Of a stretch of DNA of 64,000 bases, positions 1 to 9,200 are shown piece by piece. A program made the position numbers and the translations under genes. The notes beneath the pieces are model-generated. The model had not been told where the DNA came from, did no database searches, and saw only the letters and a program-made list of their open reading frames with translations. Location: contig CAKSAJ010000002.1 of assembly GCA_934435195.1 (NCBI GenBank), positions 62,001 through 126,000 of the forward strand. The letters run 5' to 3'. Within the stretch, counting starts at the first letter, position 1; each line of letters opens with the position of its first letter. The DNA is from an uncultured Schaedlerella sp. Its GTDB lineage: Bacteria > Bacillota > Clostridia > Lachnospirales > Lachnospiraceae.

Positions 1-39
1 ACACTTCTCTATCTTCGATTACTTTCTCAATCTATAAAG

Positions 40-2769
40 CTATAACTTCATTACCGTATAGCTTACATTATTAGATAAACCAGTAATTGGACTAATTCGA
101 TTTCCGCCATTCGGTGCGGAATGCCAGAATAAATCTTGATTCGATGTATCGCCCCAGAAAAATCCTATATGGTGAGTATCACTAATCCCATATTTTCCAC
201 CTTCATTTTCATTCCAAATCCAAATTATATCTCCCTTTTCTAAGACTCCTGATCTTAACATTTCCGATTTCGTTTTGAAATCGTACATTGGAACCCAGGC
301 AGCTTTTGATCTCTGCCATGTTATCCATCCACCTGCACAATCTGGATAACCCTGTTCATGAGGAACTGTATACCCTGGTGCTCCGGCACTTCGTAAAACA
401 TACCACACAAACGATGTACAATTCATTCCCGGTACTCCATTGTAAGAAATGTCTCCATTTGGAGAACGCAAATCCAGAATATCCTCTGCATACCGTGTTC
501 CCAAATAAAAATTATCATGCTCATGAGATTGGAGATTTGATACAACAACACTTGCCAGAATTCCTAATGCATTTGAAATTCCTTTATTTTGTCTATATGC
601 AGCCTGCATATATGCATTATTTCCCACCTTTAACTGACTGTTTCCTTTTGGTACAATCTTTACCTGAATTGCCTGAAGTTTATAGCCAATGGAGGTCGTC
701 CCTGCTATCTGACCATTCTTTGTCCATCCAAGCCAACCATATTTTTCAACATATGTGCGATAATATATCTCTGCATATTTTTCAAGTTCTCCTGTTAAAC
801 GAATCTGAACCGCTTCTGCTTGATTTATTCCATCTCCGGATACATCTCCATTCGTCTTCCAATCCTGCCAGCCAACATTGCTTAAATGTAAACGATATTC
901 AACATTTCCGGCATATTCACCAGCCATTGACGATGCTACATTCATAGAAAACTGTCGAATAGCTGTATTTGTTCCTGTTGTTCCTGTTATTTCTCCATTT
1001 TGTTTTTCAGCCTGCCAGTTTGAACCATCTGCACTTGTTTGAAATGTCAATGTTCCAATTTGATTTGCTGATAAATAACTTCTTTCACTACATGCCGGAG
1101 CACTTACATCACCTTTTCCATACAATTTAATTTCAATTGCTTCTACACCTGCATTATATCCAACAGTTCCTGCAACCTCTCCATTTTTAGTCCAGTCCAG
1201 CCAACCAAATCTTGCACTATGTACGCGATAATAAATATCATATTGAGCTTCTAATTGTTCTGTTAAATGAATTTTAATTGCCTCTATTTTTTTATTATGT
1301 CCTGTTGTCCCGGCAATCTGTCCATCTGAGACTTCTCCTTGCCAACCAATATCCTGAACATGTGCTTCATAAAAAATGGATCCGCTCAAATTACTCTCTT
1401 GTTTTCCCAATTCTGTAACTTTTATTTTTATCGCTTCAACACTAAGATTCCTTCCTGTTGTTCCAGCCGTTTGTCCATCATAAAAACTTTTATTTTGCCA
1501 GCCAATATTTTGTACATGAGTTTGATAAAGAATTGCTCCCAAACTATCTGCTGACACATAACTTCGTCCTGTCTGAGCAGGTGCTTCCGAAGAATTTTTT
1601 TCATATAACTTTACTTCAATTGCCTGTGCCCCAAGATTATAGCCCATTGTCCCGGCTTTTTCTCCGTTTTTTGCCCAGCCAAGCCAGCCATAATTTGCTG
1701 AATGCACTCGATAATAAACATCATATGTTGCTGCCAACTGTTCTGTTAAATTAATCTTAACAGCTTCAATCTTTTTATTTTTTCCGGTTGTTCCGGCTTC
1801 CTGCCAATCTGAAACCGGCGATTGCCAACCAATATCCTGTACATGAGCTTCACATGTAATAGAACCTGTCAAATTAGCTCTTCCGGCTTCTGTAACTTTT
1901 AATTTTAGTGCTTCAAGATTTAAGTTTCTTCCAACCGTTCCTGCAGTCGTTCCGTCGTAAACTTTGTTTTGCCAACCGATATTCTGTACATGACTTTGAT
2001 ACATAATTTTTCCAAGTGTTTCTTCTGACATAAAGCCCCTTTCATCAACACTTGGTGCATTTCCACTATTTTTTTCACATATTCTAATTTCTACTGCCTG
2101 AACAGAATATGCATATCCTTGAGTCCCTGCTTTCTCATCATTCTTTACCCAACCAAGCCAGCCTACATTTGTTGAATGAACTCGGTAATAAATATCATAT
2201 TTTTCTGCAAGTTCTCCAGTAAGTCGCACACGAATTGCTTCTATCGGCAATCCTCTTCCGATTGTTCCTGCTAACCCTGCTTCACTTACATAATCTTGCC
2301 AACCAATATTCTGTACATGTGCACAATATTCAATACTTCCTATTGCTTCTGCTGTATTTTCCAATTCAATCCTTAAAGCTTCCATAGCACGATTCTGACC
2401 TACTGTTCCTGCTGTTTCTCCATCGTGCTTTTCTTCTTGCCAAGCTATTCCATAAAGATATGTGCTATATTTCACACCCAATATTTCTTCTTGTTCTTTC
2501 AGTATTGTTTCTTCTGGAATAGCATCTTGTATTTCTTCTGTCTCTTCTTCAGTAACTGTAGTACTTTGATCCAATGAATCTGTTTCTTGCACTTCTTCCA
2601 TTTCTGGGTTCTGCTGTATTTCCTCATCTAATTCATTGCTTTCACTTTCTAAATCAACAGCATCTTCCATCTTTAATTCTGAATTTTCTTCAGCATATAC
2701 CAACAATGGATTAGAAACCATCATTATAGTACATACTAATGCTATTCCTCTTCTTATAAACTTTTCCAT
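40..2769 (-). CDS. Secreted ChW-repeat protein with NlpC/P60-like cysteine peptidase domain
   Basis: A 909-aa exported protein. A signal peptide (MEKFIRRGIALVCTIMM...VYAEE) is followed by an acidic linker to about residue 100. Twelve ChW repeats come next (pattern GW-Q/L ... AGT-G ... EAI-I-L), in four A-B-C triads up to about residue 700. The last ~190 residues form a cysteine-peptidase-like domain with Cys784 in MNCTSFVWYVL, His867 in THHIGFF and a further His883 in LFWHS, which fits the NlpC/P60 or CHAP superfamily that cuts peptidoglycan peptides. ChW repeats are known as a clostridial surface and carbohydrate-associated module. The start is fixed by comparison with the next gene, because the only upstream in-frame ATG is followed at once by TAG. 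It shares its leader and signal peptide almost base for base with the GH2 gene upstream. The peptidase assignment is from motif layout only. Confidence 0.85.
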   Translation of the reverse strand: MEKFIRRGIALVCTIMMVSNPLLVYAEENSELKMEDAVDLESESNELDEEIQQNPEMEEVQETDSLDQSTTVTEEETEEIQDAIPEETILKEQEEILGVKYSTYLYGIAWQEEKHDGETAGTVGQNRAMEALRIELENTAEAIGSIEYCAHVQNIGWQDYVSEAGLAGTIGRGLPIEAIRVRLTGELAEKYDIYYRVHSTNVGWLGWVKNDEKAGTQGYAYSVQAVEIRICEKNSGNAPSVDERGFMSEETLGKIMYQSHVQNIGWQNKVYDGTTAGTVGRNLNLEALKLKVTEAGRANLTGSITCEAHVQDIGWQSPVSDWQEAGTTGKNKKIEAVKINLTEQLAATYDVYYRVHSANYGWLGWAKNGEKAGTMGYNLGAQAIEVKLYEKNSSEAPAQTGRSYVSADSLGAILYQTHVQNIGWQNKSFYDGQTAGTTGRNLSVEAIKIKVTELGKQESNLSGSIFYEAHVQDIGWQGEVSDGQIAGTTGHNKKIEAIKIHLTEQLEAQYDIYYRVHSARFGWLDWTKNGEVAGTVGYNAGVEAIEIKLYGKGDVSAPACSERSYLSANQIGTLTFQTSADGSNWQAEKQNGEITGTTGTNTAIRQFSMNVASSMAGEYAGNVEYRLHLSNVGWQDWKTNGDVSGDGINQAEAVQIRLTGELEKYAEIYYRTYVEKYGWLGWTKNGQIAGTTSIGYKLQAIQVKIVPKGNSQLKVGNNAYMQAAYRQNKGISNALGILASVVVSNLQSHEHDNFYLGTRYAEDILDLRSPNGDISYNGVPGMNCTSFVWYVLRSAGAPGYTVPHEQGYPDCAGGWITWQRSKAAWVPMYDFKTKSEMLRSGVLEKGDIIWIWNENEGGKYGISDTHHIGFFWGDTSNQDLFWHSAPNGGNRISPITGLSNNVSYTVMKL

Positions 2770-2889
2770 AAAAATCTACATTCCTTCTTTACACCAATGT
2801 TTTCTACTTAAAAAGACATAGCCAGACACTTCTACCGACTATGTCTTTTTTCATTCTGCATTAATTATAATAATAAGAACTTGGCAAAT
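2688..2889. repeat. Direct repeat copy 1 flanking the GH2-ChW gene
   Basis: About 202 bp that match 6111-6313 with a handful of substitutions and one 1-base indel. It covers the signal-peptide codons and leader of the NlpC/P60 gene, a terminator-like hairpin, and a stretch identical to the last nine codons of the VanW gene, although no VanW gene is present at this place. It stops four bases before the GH2 stop codon. Confidence 0.9.
2810..2851. terminator. Bidirectional terminator-like hairpin between the GH2 and NlpC/P60 genes
   Basis: Perfect 12-bp inverted arms AAAAAGACATAG / CTATGTCTTTTT around a 17-nt loop, with T-runs on both sides. It lies only about 40 bp from the downstream start codon, which leaves no clear room for a promoter, so it may act as an attenuator as well as a terminator. 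Confidence 0.75.
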
Positions 2890-2892
2890 CTT

Positions 2893-5800
2893 TTATTTCT
2901 TCACAAATGATCTAGCTGTATTTCCTGGGGCTTTCTCTCCTTTCTTCACTAATTCGATTCGAATTCCTTCCATACGATAACCAAATCCTTGAGAACCAGC
3001 AGGCTCGCCATTTTTTGCCCAGTCTAACCAACCTAAATTTTCTGCATGCACTTGATAATAAATATCATATTCTTTCTCTACGTCTCCAGATAACTGCAAT
3101 TTTATCCCTTCAAGTCGTAAGGCCTTTCCCTTTGTTCCTGCCAATCCACCATTTTTTGTCCACTCTTGCCAACCAATATTTTCAACATGTGCACTATACT
3201 CAATGGAACTATTTGGGAATGTTGGCAATGTTACTCTAATTGCTTCCATGCGAAGAGCTCTTCCTACACTTCCAGATAAATCACCATCATATACCCATCC
3301 ACCATCTCCTATATCTTGCACATGCGATTGGTATTTCACAAGTCTCTGCACCATAGGTTTTTCAGTGTTTCCCGGGGCTTCTCCACCCTTTTTTACTAAT
3401 TGTATTTGTATTCCTTCAAGTCGATATGCATATCCTGCAGTACCTGCTTGTTCACCATTTTTTGCCCAATCTAACCAACCAAATTCTTGTGCATGTACCT
3501 TATAATAAATATCATAGTGCTCTGCCAGTTCACCTGTAAGTCTTAACTGAATTGCCTCCATGCGCAAAGCTGCTCCACTAGTTCCTCCTAATTCCCCATC
3601 TTTTACCCAATCAAGCCAGCCCTTATTCTCAACATGTGCTCGATATTCTACAGAACCAGAATATTCTTTCTTGCCAACCTTGACCTTGATTGCTTCCATT
3701 CTTTTTCTTTCACCAGTCGTTCCCGCCATTGCTCCATCTGACACCTTTGACATCCAGCCATAGTCTTCAACATGCGCTTGATATGTTATAGATGTTTTTG
3801 TTTCTCCACTTGCTATAATATTAGTCACCTCATCCACATAAATTTGCCCATTAGCCGTTCCTACCGCTTTCATATCATTTATATCTTCTAAAGCTACATC
3901 ATCCCAGACAAATACTCCAGATTGTTGCACTCTTCCATTTCCAACAGACTTCCCATTTACAAATAATTCTACACTGTCACAATTTGAATAAACTTTTATC
4001 TGCTCATTTTTATTTTCTCGCTCTGTATATCTTTTGCTTGTTAAATATACAAATTTATCCTCTTCATTCCAATTTGCTTTATAAAAATAAAAGGCATCTT
4101 TTTTCGTTTCATGATCATAACATACTAAACCTTTTGTATTGGTTCGAGGCATTCCACCTTCATTTCTATAACAAGAAAAATCAAACATATTCCACACAAA
4201 GCTTACAGGGATATCTCCTCTATCTTGAATTAACTTATAATAAGTCTCAAGTAAATAAGATTGATATTCCTCATAATGCTTATCTTTCGATTCATCTGAT
4301 GCACTCCAGGAAAAATCATCATCAACGATAGTATGCTGATTGATATTCGCTCCCGCTCCGTATTCTGTTATCATCAAAGAATTTGTATTATAAATCTGCT
4401 TATACTGATTTATTTTATCATTTAATGTTTTTGTAATTAATTCTCTTCCAGCATCACCTGCACTAGGAACCTCACTTTTAAATCCTACATACAAATTTAC
4501 TCCTGTAAAATCTATAGCGCCATTTTTCGACCATTCAGCTGCTTCTTCATTTGCATGTAATTTGTCTATCTGTGCCTGTACAATGTATCTGCTCGTATCT
4601 TCTTGCTGAGCTATAGCAGCCAATTTCCTATTAAAATTGATTAGCGTATTTTTATCAACTTTAAAATCCGGTCCAAAGCTTGCAAATGAATCTGATTGAG
4701 CCACTTCATTTAATATTCCCCACATCATAATAGATGGATGATTATATCCCTGACGAATCATTTCTTTCAATTCTTCTTCAACCGATTCCTGATACGATGC
4801 CGCATTAGAAAGTAATAAATAATATGGTATTTCACAATAGATTATCATTCCTCGTTCATCCGCCATATCATATATATACTGATCATGCGGATAATGTGCC
4901 GTTCTTATAGCATTTACACCCATTTCCTGCATCAAATTCATATCTTGAGCTTTTAACTCATTAGGAACTGCATTTCCACATCCTTCTCTGTCTTGATGCA
5001 TTCCAACACCATGAATTTCATATTCATTACCATTCAAGAAAAACTTTCCATCTTTTATTTCATATGTTCTCACACCAAATTTCTGTGAAACTTCATCCAG
5101 CTCATTTTCTGCTTCATCACATAATTTTACATTCATCGTATATAAATACGGATCGCTTGTTCCATTCCACAAATGAACTTCATTTATTGTATAGTTACTT
5201 TCAAAGGATTGTATTAATGTTTCTGCCTGCACTTCAACTTCATGTGCATCTTTTGCAACACAATTTCCGTTTGCGTCCAAAATTTCTGTAACCACTTTTA
5301 AATTTTTCTCTTCATTTGTGGTATTTGAAATTTCTGTTCTAAGTTTTATATTTGCAGAACTCCCATTGACAGTTGAATCAATATAAATTCCTTCATTTCC
5401 ATAATCTTCTGTTGAAAAATATTGTTCACCTGTAGCTATTAATTCGACATCTCTATATATTCCTGCCCATTGCGTATAATCAACATTAATTGGAATAGAC
5501 GTTGTATCTAAATTCGTTACATTTGCAGTAATTGTAATTTGATCTTTATCCTTTACATATTTCGAAATATCAAACACAAATGCTGAATACCCACCTATAT
5601 GCGTGCCAACTTTCTCTCCATCAATCAATACTTCTGTGTTCCGTGCTGAACCATAAAACTTTAAAAACAAATTTCTATTTTTCATCTCAGAAATATCCAC
5701 TGTCTTAGTATATGTGACAGTCTTCATATTTCTCTGTGGAATATAAGATTGTGTTGGATGAACATACTCCCAACAATGTGGTAAATCGATAGTTCCAGAT

Positions 5801-6192
5801 GCACCACCTTTCGGAAAGCTCCACCCTACTGTTGTATTATCATTAGATGTAAACCCCCATCCTTTATTAATATTAATTACTTGCCTACCATATATTTTTG
5901 AAACATCCTCTTGTAACACTACTTCTTGTTCAGTTTCCGTATTCTCCTCTTCTGGCAAAACCTCTAACTCTTTATGTTCATTTTCAACTTCTGTCGTTTT
6001 GTCTTGTTCTTCCTTATAGATGTTCTCTGAATTTTCTTCTTGTGATGCGTCCTTTTCATTCTCTATATCTTGTATATTTTCTTCCTGCTGTTTTTCTTGC
6101 TGTACTGCTTCTTCAGCATATACCAACAGCGGATTAGTAATCATCATTATAGTACATACTAATGCTATTCCTCTTCTTATAAACTTTTCCAT
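2893..6192 (-). CDS. Secreted GH2-family glycoside hydrolase with six ChW repeats
   Basis: About 1,099 aa. The order is: signal peptide (MEKFIRRGIALVCTIMM), acidic linker to ~100, GH2 sugar-binding and immunoglobulin-like domains to ~380, then the TIM barrel. The general acid is Glu496 in WGILNE and the nucleophile is Glu610 in MITEYG. A C-terminal beta-sandwich with LFVNGKSVG follows, then six ChW repeats in two triads. It probably removes a beta-linked sugar (galactose or similar) from a host or wall glycan; the substrate cannot be read from sequence. I chose the MEKF start over the ATG 12 bp upstream because the paralogous leader of the next gene has ATG-TAG at that place and the upstream ATG sits directly against the SD. 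The gene is exactly bracketed by ~200-bp direct repeats and looks like a cassette inserted between the VanW and NlpC/P60 genes. Confidence 0.88.
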   Translation of the reverse strand: MEKFIRRGIALVCTIMMITNPLLVYAEEAVQQEKQQEENIQDIENEKDASQEENSENIYKEEQDKTTEVENEHKELEVLPEEENTETEQEVVLQEDVSKIYGRQVININKGWGFTSNDNTTVGWSFPKGGASGTIDLPHCWEYVHPTQSYIPQRNMKTVTYTKTVDISEMKNRNLFLKFYGSARNTEVLIDGEKVGTHIGGYSAFVFDISKYVKDKDQITITANVTNLDTTSIPINVDYTQWAGIYRDVELIATGEQYFSTEDYGNEGIYIDSTVNGSSANIKLRTEISNTTNEEKNLKVVTEILDANGNCVAKDAHEVEVQAETLIQSFESNYTINEVHLWNGTSDPYLYTMNVKLCDEAENELDEVSQKFGVRTYEIKDGKFFLNGNEYEIHGVGMHQDREGCGNAVPNELKAQDMNLMQEMGVNAIRTAHYPHDQYIYDMADERGMIIYCEIPYYLLLSNAASYQESVEEELKEMIRQGYNHPSIMMWGILNEVAQSDSFASFGPDFKVDKNTLINFNRKLAAIAQQEDTSRYIVQAQIDKLHANEEAAEWSKNGAIDFTGVNLYVGFKSEVPSAGDAGRELITKTLNDKINQYKQIYNTNSLMITEYGAGANINQHTIVDDDFSWSASDESKDKHYEEYQSYLLETYYKLIQDRGDIPVSFVWNMFDFSCYRNEGGMPRTNTKGLVCYDHETKKDAFYFYKANWNEEDKFVYLTSKRYTERENKNEQIKVYSNCDSVELFVNGKSVGNGRVQQSGVFVWDDVALEDINDMKAVGTANGQIYVDEVTNIIASGETKTSITYQAHVEDYGWMSKVSDGAMAGTTGERKRMEAIKVKVGKKEYSGSVEYRAHVENKGWLDWVKDGELGGTSGAALRMEAIQLRLTGELAEHYDIYYKVHAQEFGWLDWAKNGEQAGTAGYAYRLEGIQIQLVKKGGEAPGNTEKPMVQRLVKYQSHVQDIGDGGWVYDGDLSGSVGRALRMEAIRVTLPTFPNSSIEYSAHVENIGWQEWTKNGGLAGTKGKALRLEGIKLQLSGDVEKEYDIYYQVHAENLGWLDWAKNGEPAGSQGFGYRMEGIRIELVKKGEKAPGNTARSFVKK

Positions 6193-6313
6193 AAAAATCC
6201 ACATTCCTTCTTTACACCAATGTTTTTCTACTTAAAAAGACATAGCCAGACACTTCTACCGACTATGTCTTTTTTCATTCTGCATTAATTATAATAATAA
6301 GAACTTGGCAAAT
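6111..6313. repeat. Direct repeat copy 2 flanking the GH2-ChW gene
   Basis: Partner of 2688-2889, about 3,423 bp away in the same orientation. It covers the GH2 signal-peptide codons, the leader, the hairpin at 6234-6275 and the true 3' end of the VanW gene. Recombination between the two copies would delete the GH2 gene cleanly and leave one intact leader. Confidence 0.9.
6234..6275. terminator. Terminator-like hairpin between the VanW and GH2 genes
   Basis: Second copy of the AAAAAGACATAG / CTATGTCTTTTT hairpin. It follows the VanW stop codon by about 10 bases and precedes the GH2 start by about 42 bases. Confidence 0.75.
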
Positions 6314-9059
6314 TCTCTGTGCGGATCACTGAACCATTTTTATAGTATTTTCTCTGTGCCCATGCAGAATGTCCTGATGTCCAAGATATTGGTTCGATGA
6401 AATCAAACCATCCTGGATCCTGACCATAAAATTCTACATATAATGTATTTCCTACGGTATATGTCTTAATTGTTACCGGAAATCCTAAATCATTGCGGAA
6501 TTTTAAATCTGAATCTCCATATGAAACCATCGCATCCAATCCTCTCGGTACATATGTTGAAGCAATTGTATGATTATTTCGCTCAATAATTGTCATTCCT
6601 GCTCGGATTGCACCTCCATACAATGTTGTCGAAGCCTGGCAGATACCTCCACCATATCCAATGCCACCGACAACGCCACCTGGGCGATAGCCTTGCGCCT
6701 GTCCGCAAGGTCCTGCAACACCAAAGAACGATAATGTCTGTCCTGGATTAACTACTACGCCGTTAAATGAGCTTAATGCTCTTGACATATTATAAAATCC
6801 GTTTGCATCATTTGTACTTACTGTTGAAAATCTTGCTAACATTCTTATATATTTGGTATCTTTATAATAATTTGAATTACTTCCTGGAGCATTGGTCCCT
6901 TTAGGTACGATTTTTATCTGAATTGCCTGTAATTTATAACTACATTTCGTTGTACCTGCTGCCTGACCATTTTTTGCCCAACCTAACCAGCCATAATTAG
7001 AAACATGTGTGCGATAATAAATATCCGCATATTTTTCAAGTTCTCCCGTCAAACGAATCTGAACAGCTTCTGCCTGATTTATTCCATCGCCGGACACTTC
7101 TCCACTTGTCTTCCAATCTTGCCAGCCTGCATTACTTAAATGTAAACGATATTCAACATTTCCTATATATCCGCCTGTCATTGAAGGTGTTATATTCATC
7201 GAAAGTTGTCTGATGGCTTTATTTACGCCTGTCGTTCCTGTTATCTCTCCATTTCCTTTTGCATCTTGCCAATCTGAGCCTTCCACTTTTGTTTGAAATG
7301 TCAATGTTCCAATTTGATCCGCTGATAAATAGCTTCTTCCACTGCATGCCGGAGCACTTACATCTCCTTTCCCATACAGTTTGATTTCGATTGCCTCTAC
7401 ACCTGCATTATATCCAACAGTTCCTGCAACCTCTCCATTTTTAGTCCAATCCAGCCAACCAAATCTTGCACTATGCACTCGATAATAAATGTCATATTGA
7501 GCTTCTAATTGTTCTGACAAACGGATTTTAATCGCCTCAATTTTTTTATTTTTTCCTGTGGTTCCAGCTGTCTGTCCATCTGCAACTTCTCCCTGCCAGC
7601 CGATATCCTGTACATGTGCTTCATAAAGAATAGAGCCTGTAAGATTACCTTGTCTTCCTAATTCTGTAACATTTATTTTAATTGCTTCAACACTAAGACC
7701 CTTTCCAGTTGTCCCTGCTGTTTGTCCATCATAAAAGTTACTGCTTTGCCAACCAATATTTTGTACGTGAGTTTTGTAAAGAACTAACCCCAAATTTTCT
7801 GTTGACACACAACTTTTTTCTGTCTGAGCAGGCGCTTCCGAAGAACCTTTTTCATACAGTTTCACTTCTATTGCCTGCGCACCTAAATTAAGCCCTTTTG
7901 TTCCGGCCTCTTCTCCGTTTTTCGCCCATCCAAGCCAGCCATAATTTGCTGAATGAACTCGATAATAAACATCATATGTTGCTGCCAACTGTTCTGTTAA
8001 ATTAATCTTAACAGCTTCAATTTTTTTATTTTTTCCAGTTGTTCCGGCTTGCTGCCAATCTGAAACCGACGATTGCCAACCAATATCCTGTACATGAGCT
8101 TCACATGTAATAGAACCTGTCAGATTAGTTCTTCCTGCTTCTGTAACTTTTAATTTTAATGCTTCAAGATTTAAATTTCTTCCTACCGTTCCTGCAGTTG
8201 TTCCATCATAAACTTTGTTTTGCCAACCAATGTTCTGTACATGTGCCTGATACATAATTTTTCCAACTGTTTCTTCTGACACAAAACCTTTTCCGTCAGT
8301 AATTGGTGCCTCTGCACTATTCTTTTTACAAATTTTAATCTCTACTGCCTGAACAGAATATGCATACCCTGCTGTTCCGGCTTTTTCATCATTTTTTACC
8401 CAGCTAAGCCAGCCTACATTCGTTGCATGAACTCGATAATAAATGTCATACTGTTCTGCTAACTCACCTGTAAATTTCATTCGGATTGCTTCGATTTGTA
8501 ATCCAGTTTTCGTTGTTCCTGCCAGTTCATTTTCTTCCACATAATTCTGCCAACCAATATTCGATACATGGGCACAGTATTGAACTGATCCTGCTATACC
8601 TGTGTTATTTTCCAGCTGAACTTTGAGCGCTTTCATAGCACGGTTCTGTCCGACAGTTCCAGCTGTCTCCCCATTACTTTTTTCTTCCTGCCAATTTGTT
8701 CCTTGAAGATATGCACTGTATTTAATATTTAATACATCTGCCGCTTCCTCAGCCGGCATAACAGACTCATCAGTGTTTTCTGCTTCATTCTCAATGCTAC
8801 TATTCAAATCAGATTCTGTTGTTTCCGCCTCGGACCTCTGCATTACATCCTGTTCTCCCTCATTCTGAGCAGTTCCATTCTCACCCTGATTGTTATTACT
8901 CTCGTCCTGATTAATATCTTCCTGAGTGGTTTCTTGTACTTGTTGTACATCATCAGTCTGTACAATATCTTCTGCAAATACCGATATTGGCGTCGTTGTT
9001 ATCATAGCTATGCATAAAACAATCACGCCCAATAACTTCATAAACTTCTTCTCTCTCAT
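6285..9059 (-). CDS. Secreted ChW-repeat protein with VanW-family domain
   Basis: A 924-aa exported protein. The signal peptide (KLLGVIVLCIAMITTTPISVFAED) and an acidic Glu/Gln/Asn linker lead to twelve ChW repeats in four triads, closely related to those of the NlpC/P60 and transglutaminase paralogs. The last ~190 residues are a VanW-like domain with SFNGVVVNPGQTLSF, GYGGGICQASTTLYGGAIRAG and ERNNHTIASTYVPRGLDA. VanW is a domain of unresolved chemistry found in vancomycin-resistance loci and many exported Firmicutes proteins. The usual N-terminal peptidoglycan-binding or G5 modules are replaced by the ChW array. The SD AAAGGAG sits five bases before the ATG. A promoter and a strong upstream terminator suggest an independent transcript. 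The last nine codons are duplicated downstream of the GH2 gene. Confidence 0.88.
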   Translation of the reverse strand: MREKKFMKLLGVIVLCIAMITTTPISVFAEDIVQTDDVQQVQETTQEDINQDESNNNQGENGTAQNEGEQDVMQRSEAETTESDLNSSIENEAENTDESVMPAEEAADVLNIKYSAYLQGTNWQEEKSNGETAGTVGQNRAMKALKVQLENNTGIAGSVQYCAHVSNIGWQNYVEENELAGTTKTGLQIEAIRMKFTGELAEQYDIYYRVHATNVGWLSWVKNDEKAGTAGYAYSVQAVEIKICKKNSAEAPITDGKGFVSEETVGKIMYQAHVQNIGWQNKVYDGTTAGTVGRNLNLEALKLKVTEAGRTNLTGSITCEAHVQDIGWQSSVSDWQQAGTTGKNKKIEAVKINLTEQLAATYDVYYRVHSANYGWLGWAKNGEEAGTKGLNLGAQAIEVKLYEKGSSEAPAQTEKSCVSTENLGLVLYKTHVQNIGWQSSNFYDGQTAGTTGKGLSVEAIKINVTELGRQGNLTGSILYEAHVQDIGWQGEVADGQTAGTTGKNKKIEAIKIRLSEQLEAQYDIYYRVHSARFGWLDWTKNGEVAGTVGYNAGVEAIEIKLYGKGDVSAPACSGRSYLSADQIGTLTFQTKVEGSDWQDAKGNGEITGTTGVNKAIRQLSMNITPSMTGGYIGNVEYRLHLSNAGWQDWKTSGEVSGDGINQAEAVQIRLTGELEKYADIYYRTHVSNYGWLGWAKNGQAAGTTKCSYKLQAIQIKIVPKGTNAPGSNSNYYKDTKYIRMLARFSTVSTNDANGFYNMSRALSSFNGVVVNPGQTLSFFGVAGPCGQAQGYRPGGVVGGIGYGGGICQASTTLYGGAIRAGMTIIERNNHTIASTYVPRGLDAMVSYGDSDLKFRNDLGFPVTIKTYTVGNTLYVEFYGQDPGWFDFIEPISWTSGHSAWAQRKYYKNGSVIRTENLPSSYYYN

Positions 9060-9097
9060 ATATGCTCCTTTCTTTTATCAAGTATTTTCTTTCTTTT

Positions 9098-9126
9098 ATT
9101 TTATTTGATTTAGATTTAAAACACAA
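9098..9126 (-). promoter_or_regulatory. Predicted sigma-A promoter of the VanW-ChW gene
   Basis: TTGTGT (9121-9126) and TAAAAT (9098-9103) with a 17-bp AT-rich spacer, about 40 bp before the start codon. Confidence 0.5.
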
Positions 9127-9143
9127 GATTTTCCTATATTTTT

Positions 9144-9200
9144 AAAAAAGAGTTATTGCTGATATTGAGAAATCACCTCAAATCAACAATAACTCTTTTT
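9144..9200 (-). terminator. Rho-independent terminator after the GH25 gene
   Basis: A 14-bp stem, AAAAAGAGTTATTG pairing with CAATAACTCTTTTT, ending in a run of A/T on both sides. An inner TTGAG/CTCAA pairing sits in the loop. It abuts the GH25 stop codon at 9201. Confidence 0.85.

Noticed and set aside
288..1754. Long plus-strand open frames inside the ChW genes (also at 5898, 7007, 9884, 10193, 26298, 32620 and elsewhere)
   Set aside because: They are antisense to strong minus-strand genes with signal peptides and domains. Their products are Leu/His/Ser-rich mirror translations of the repeats and they lack SD sites.
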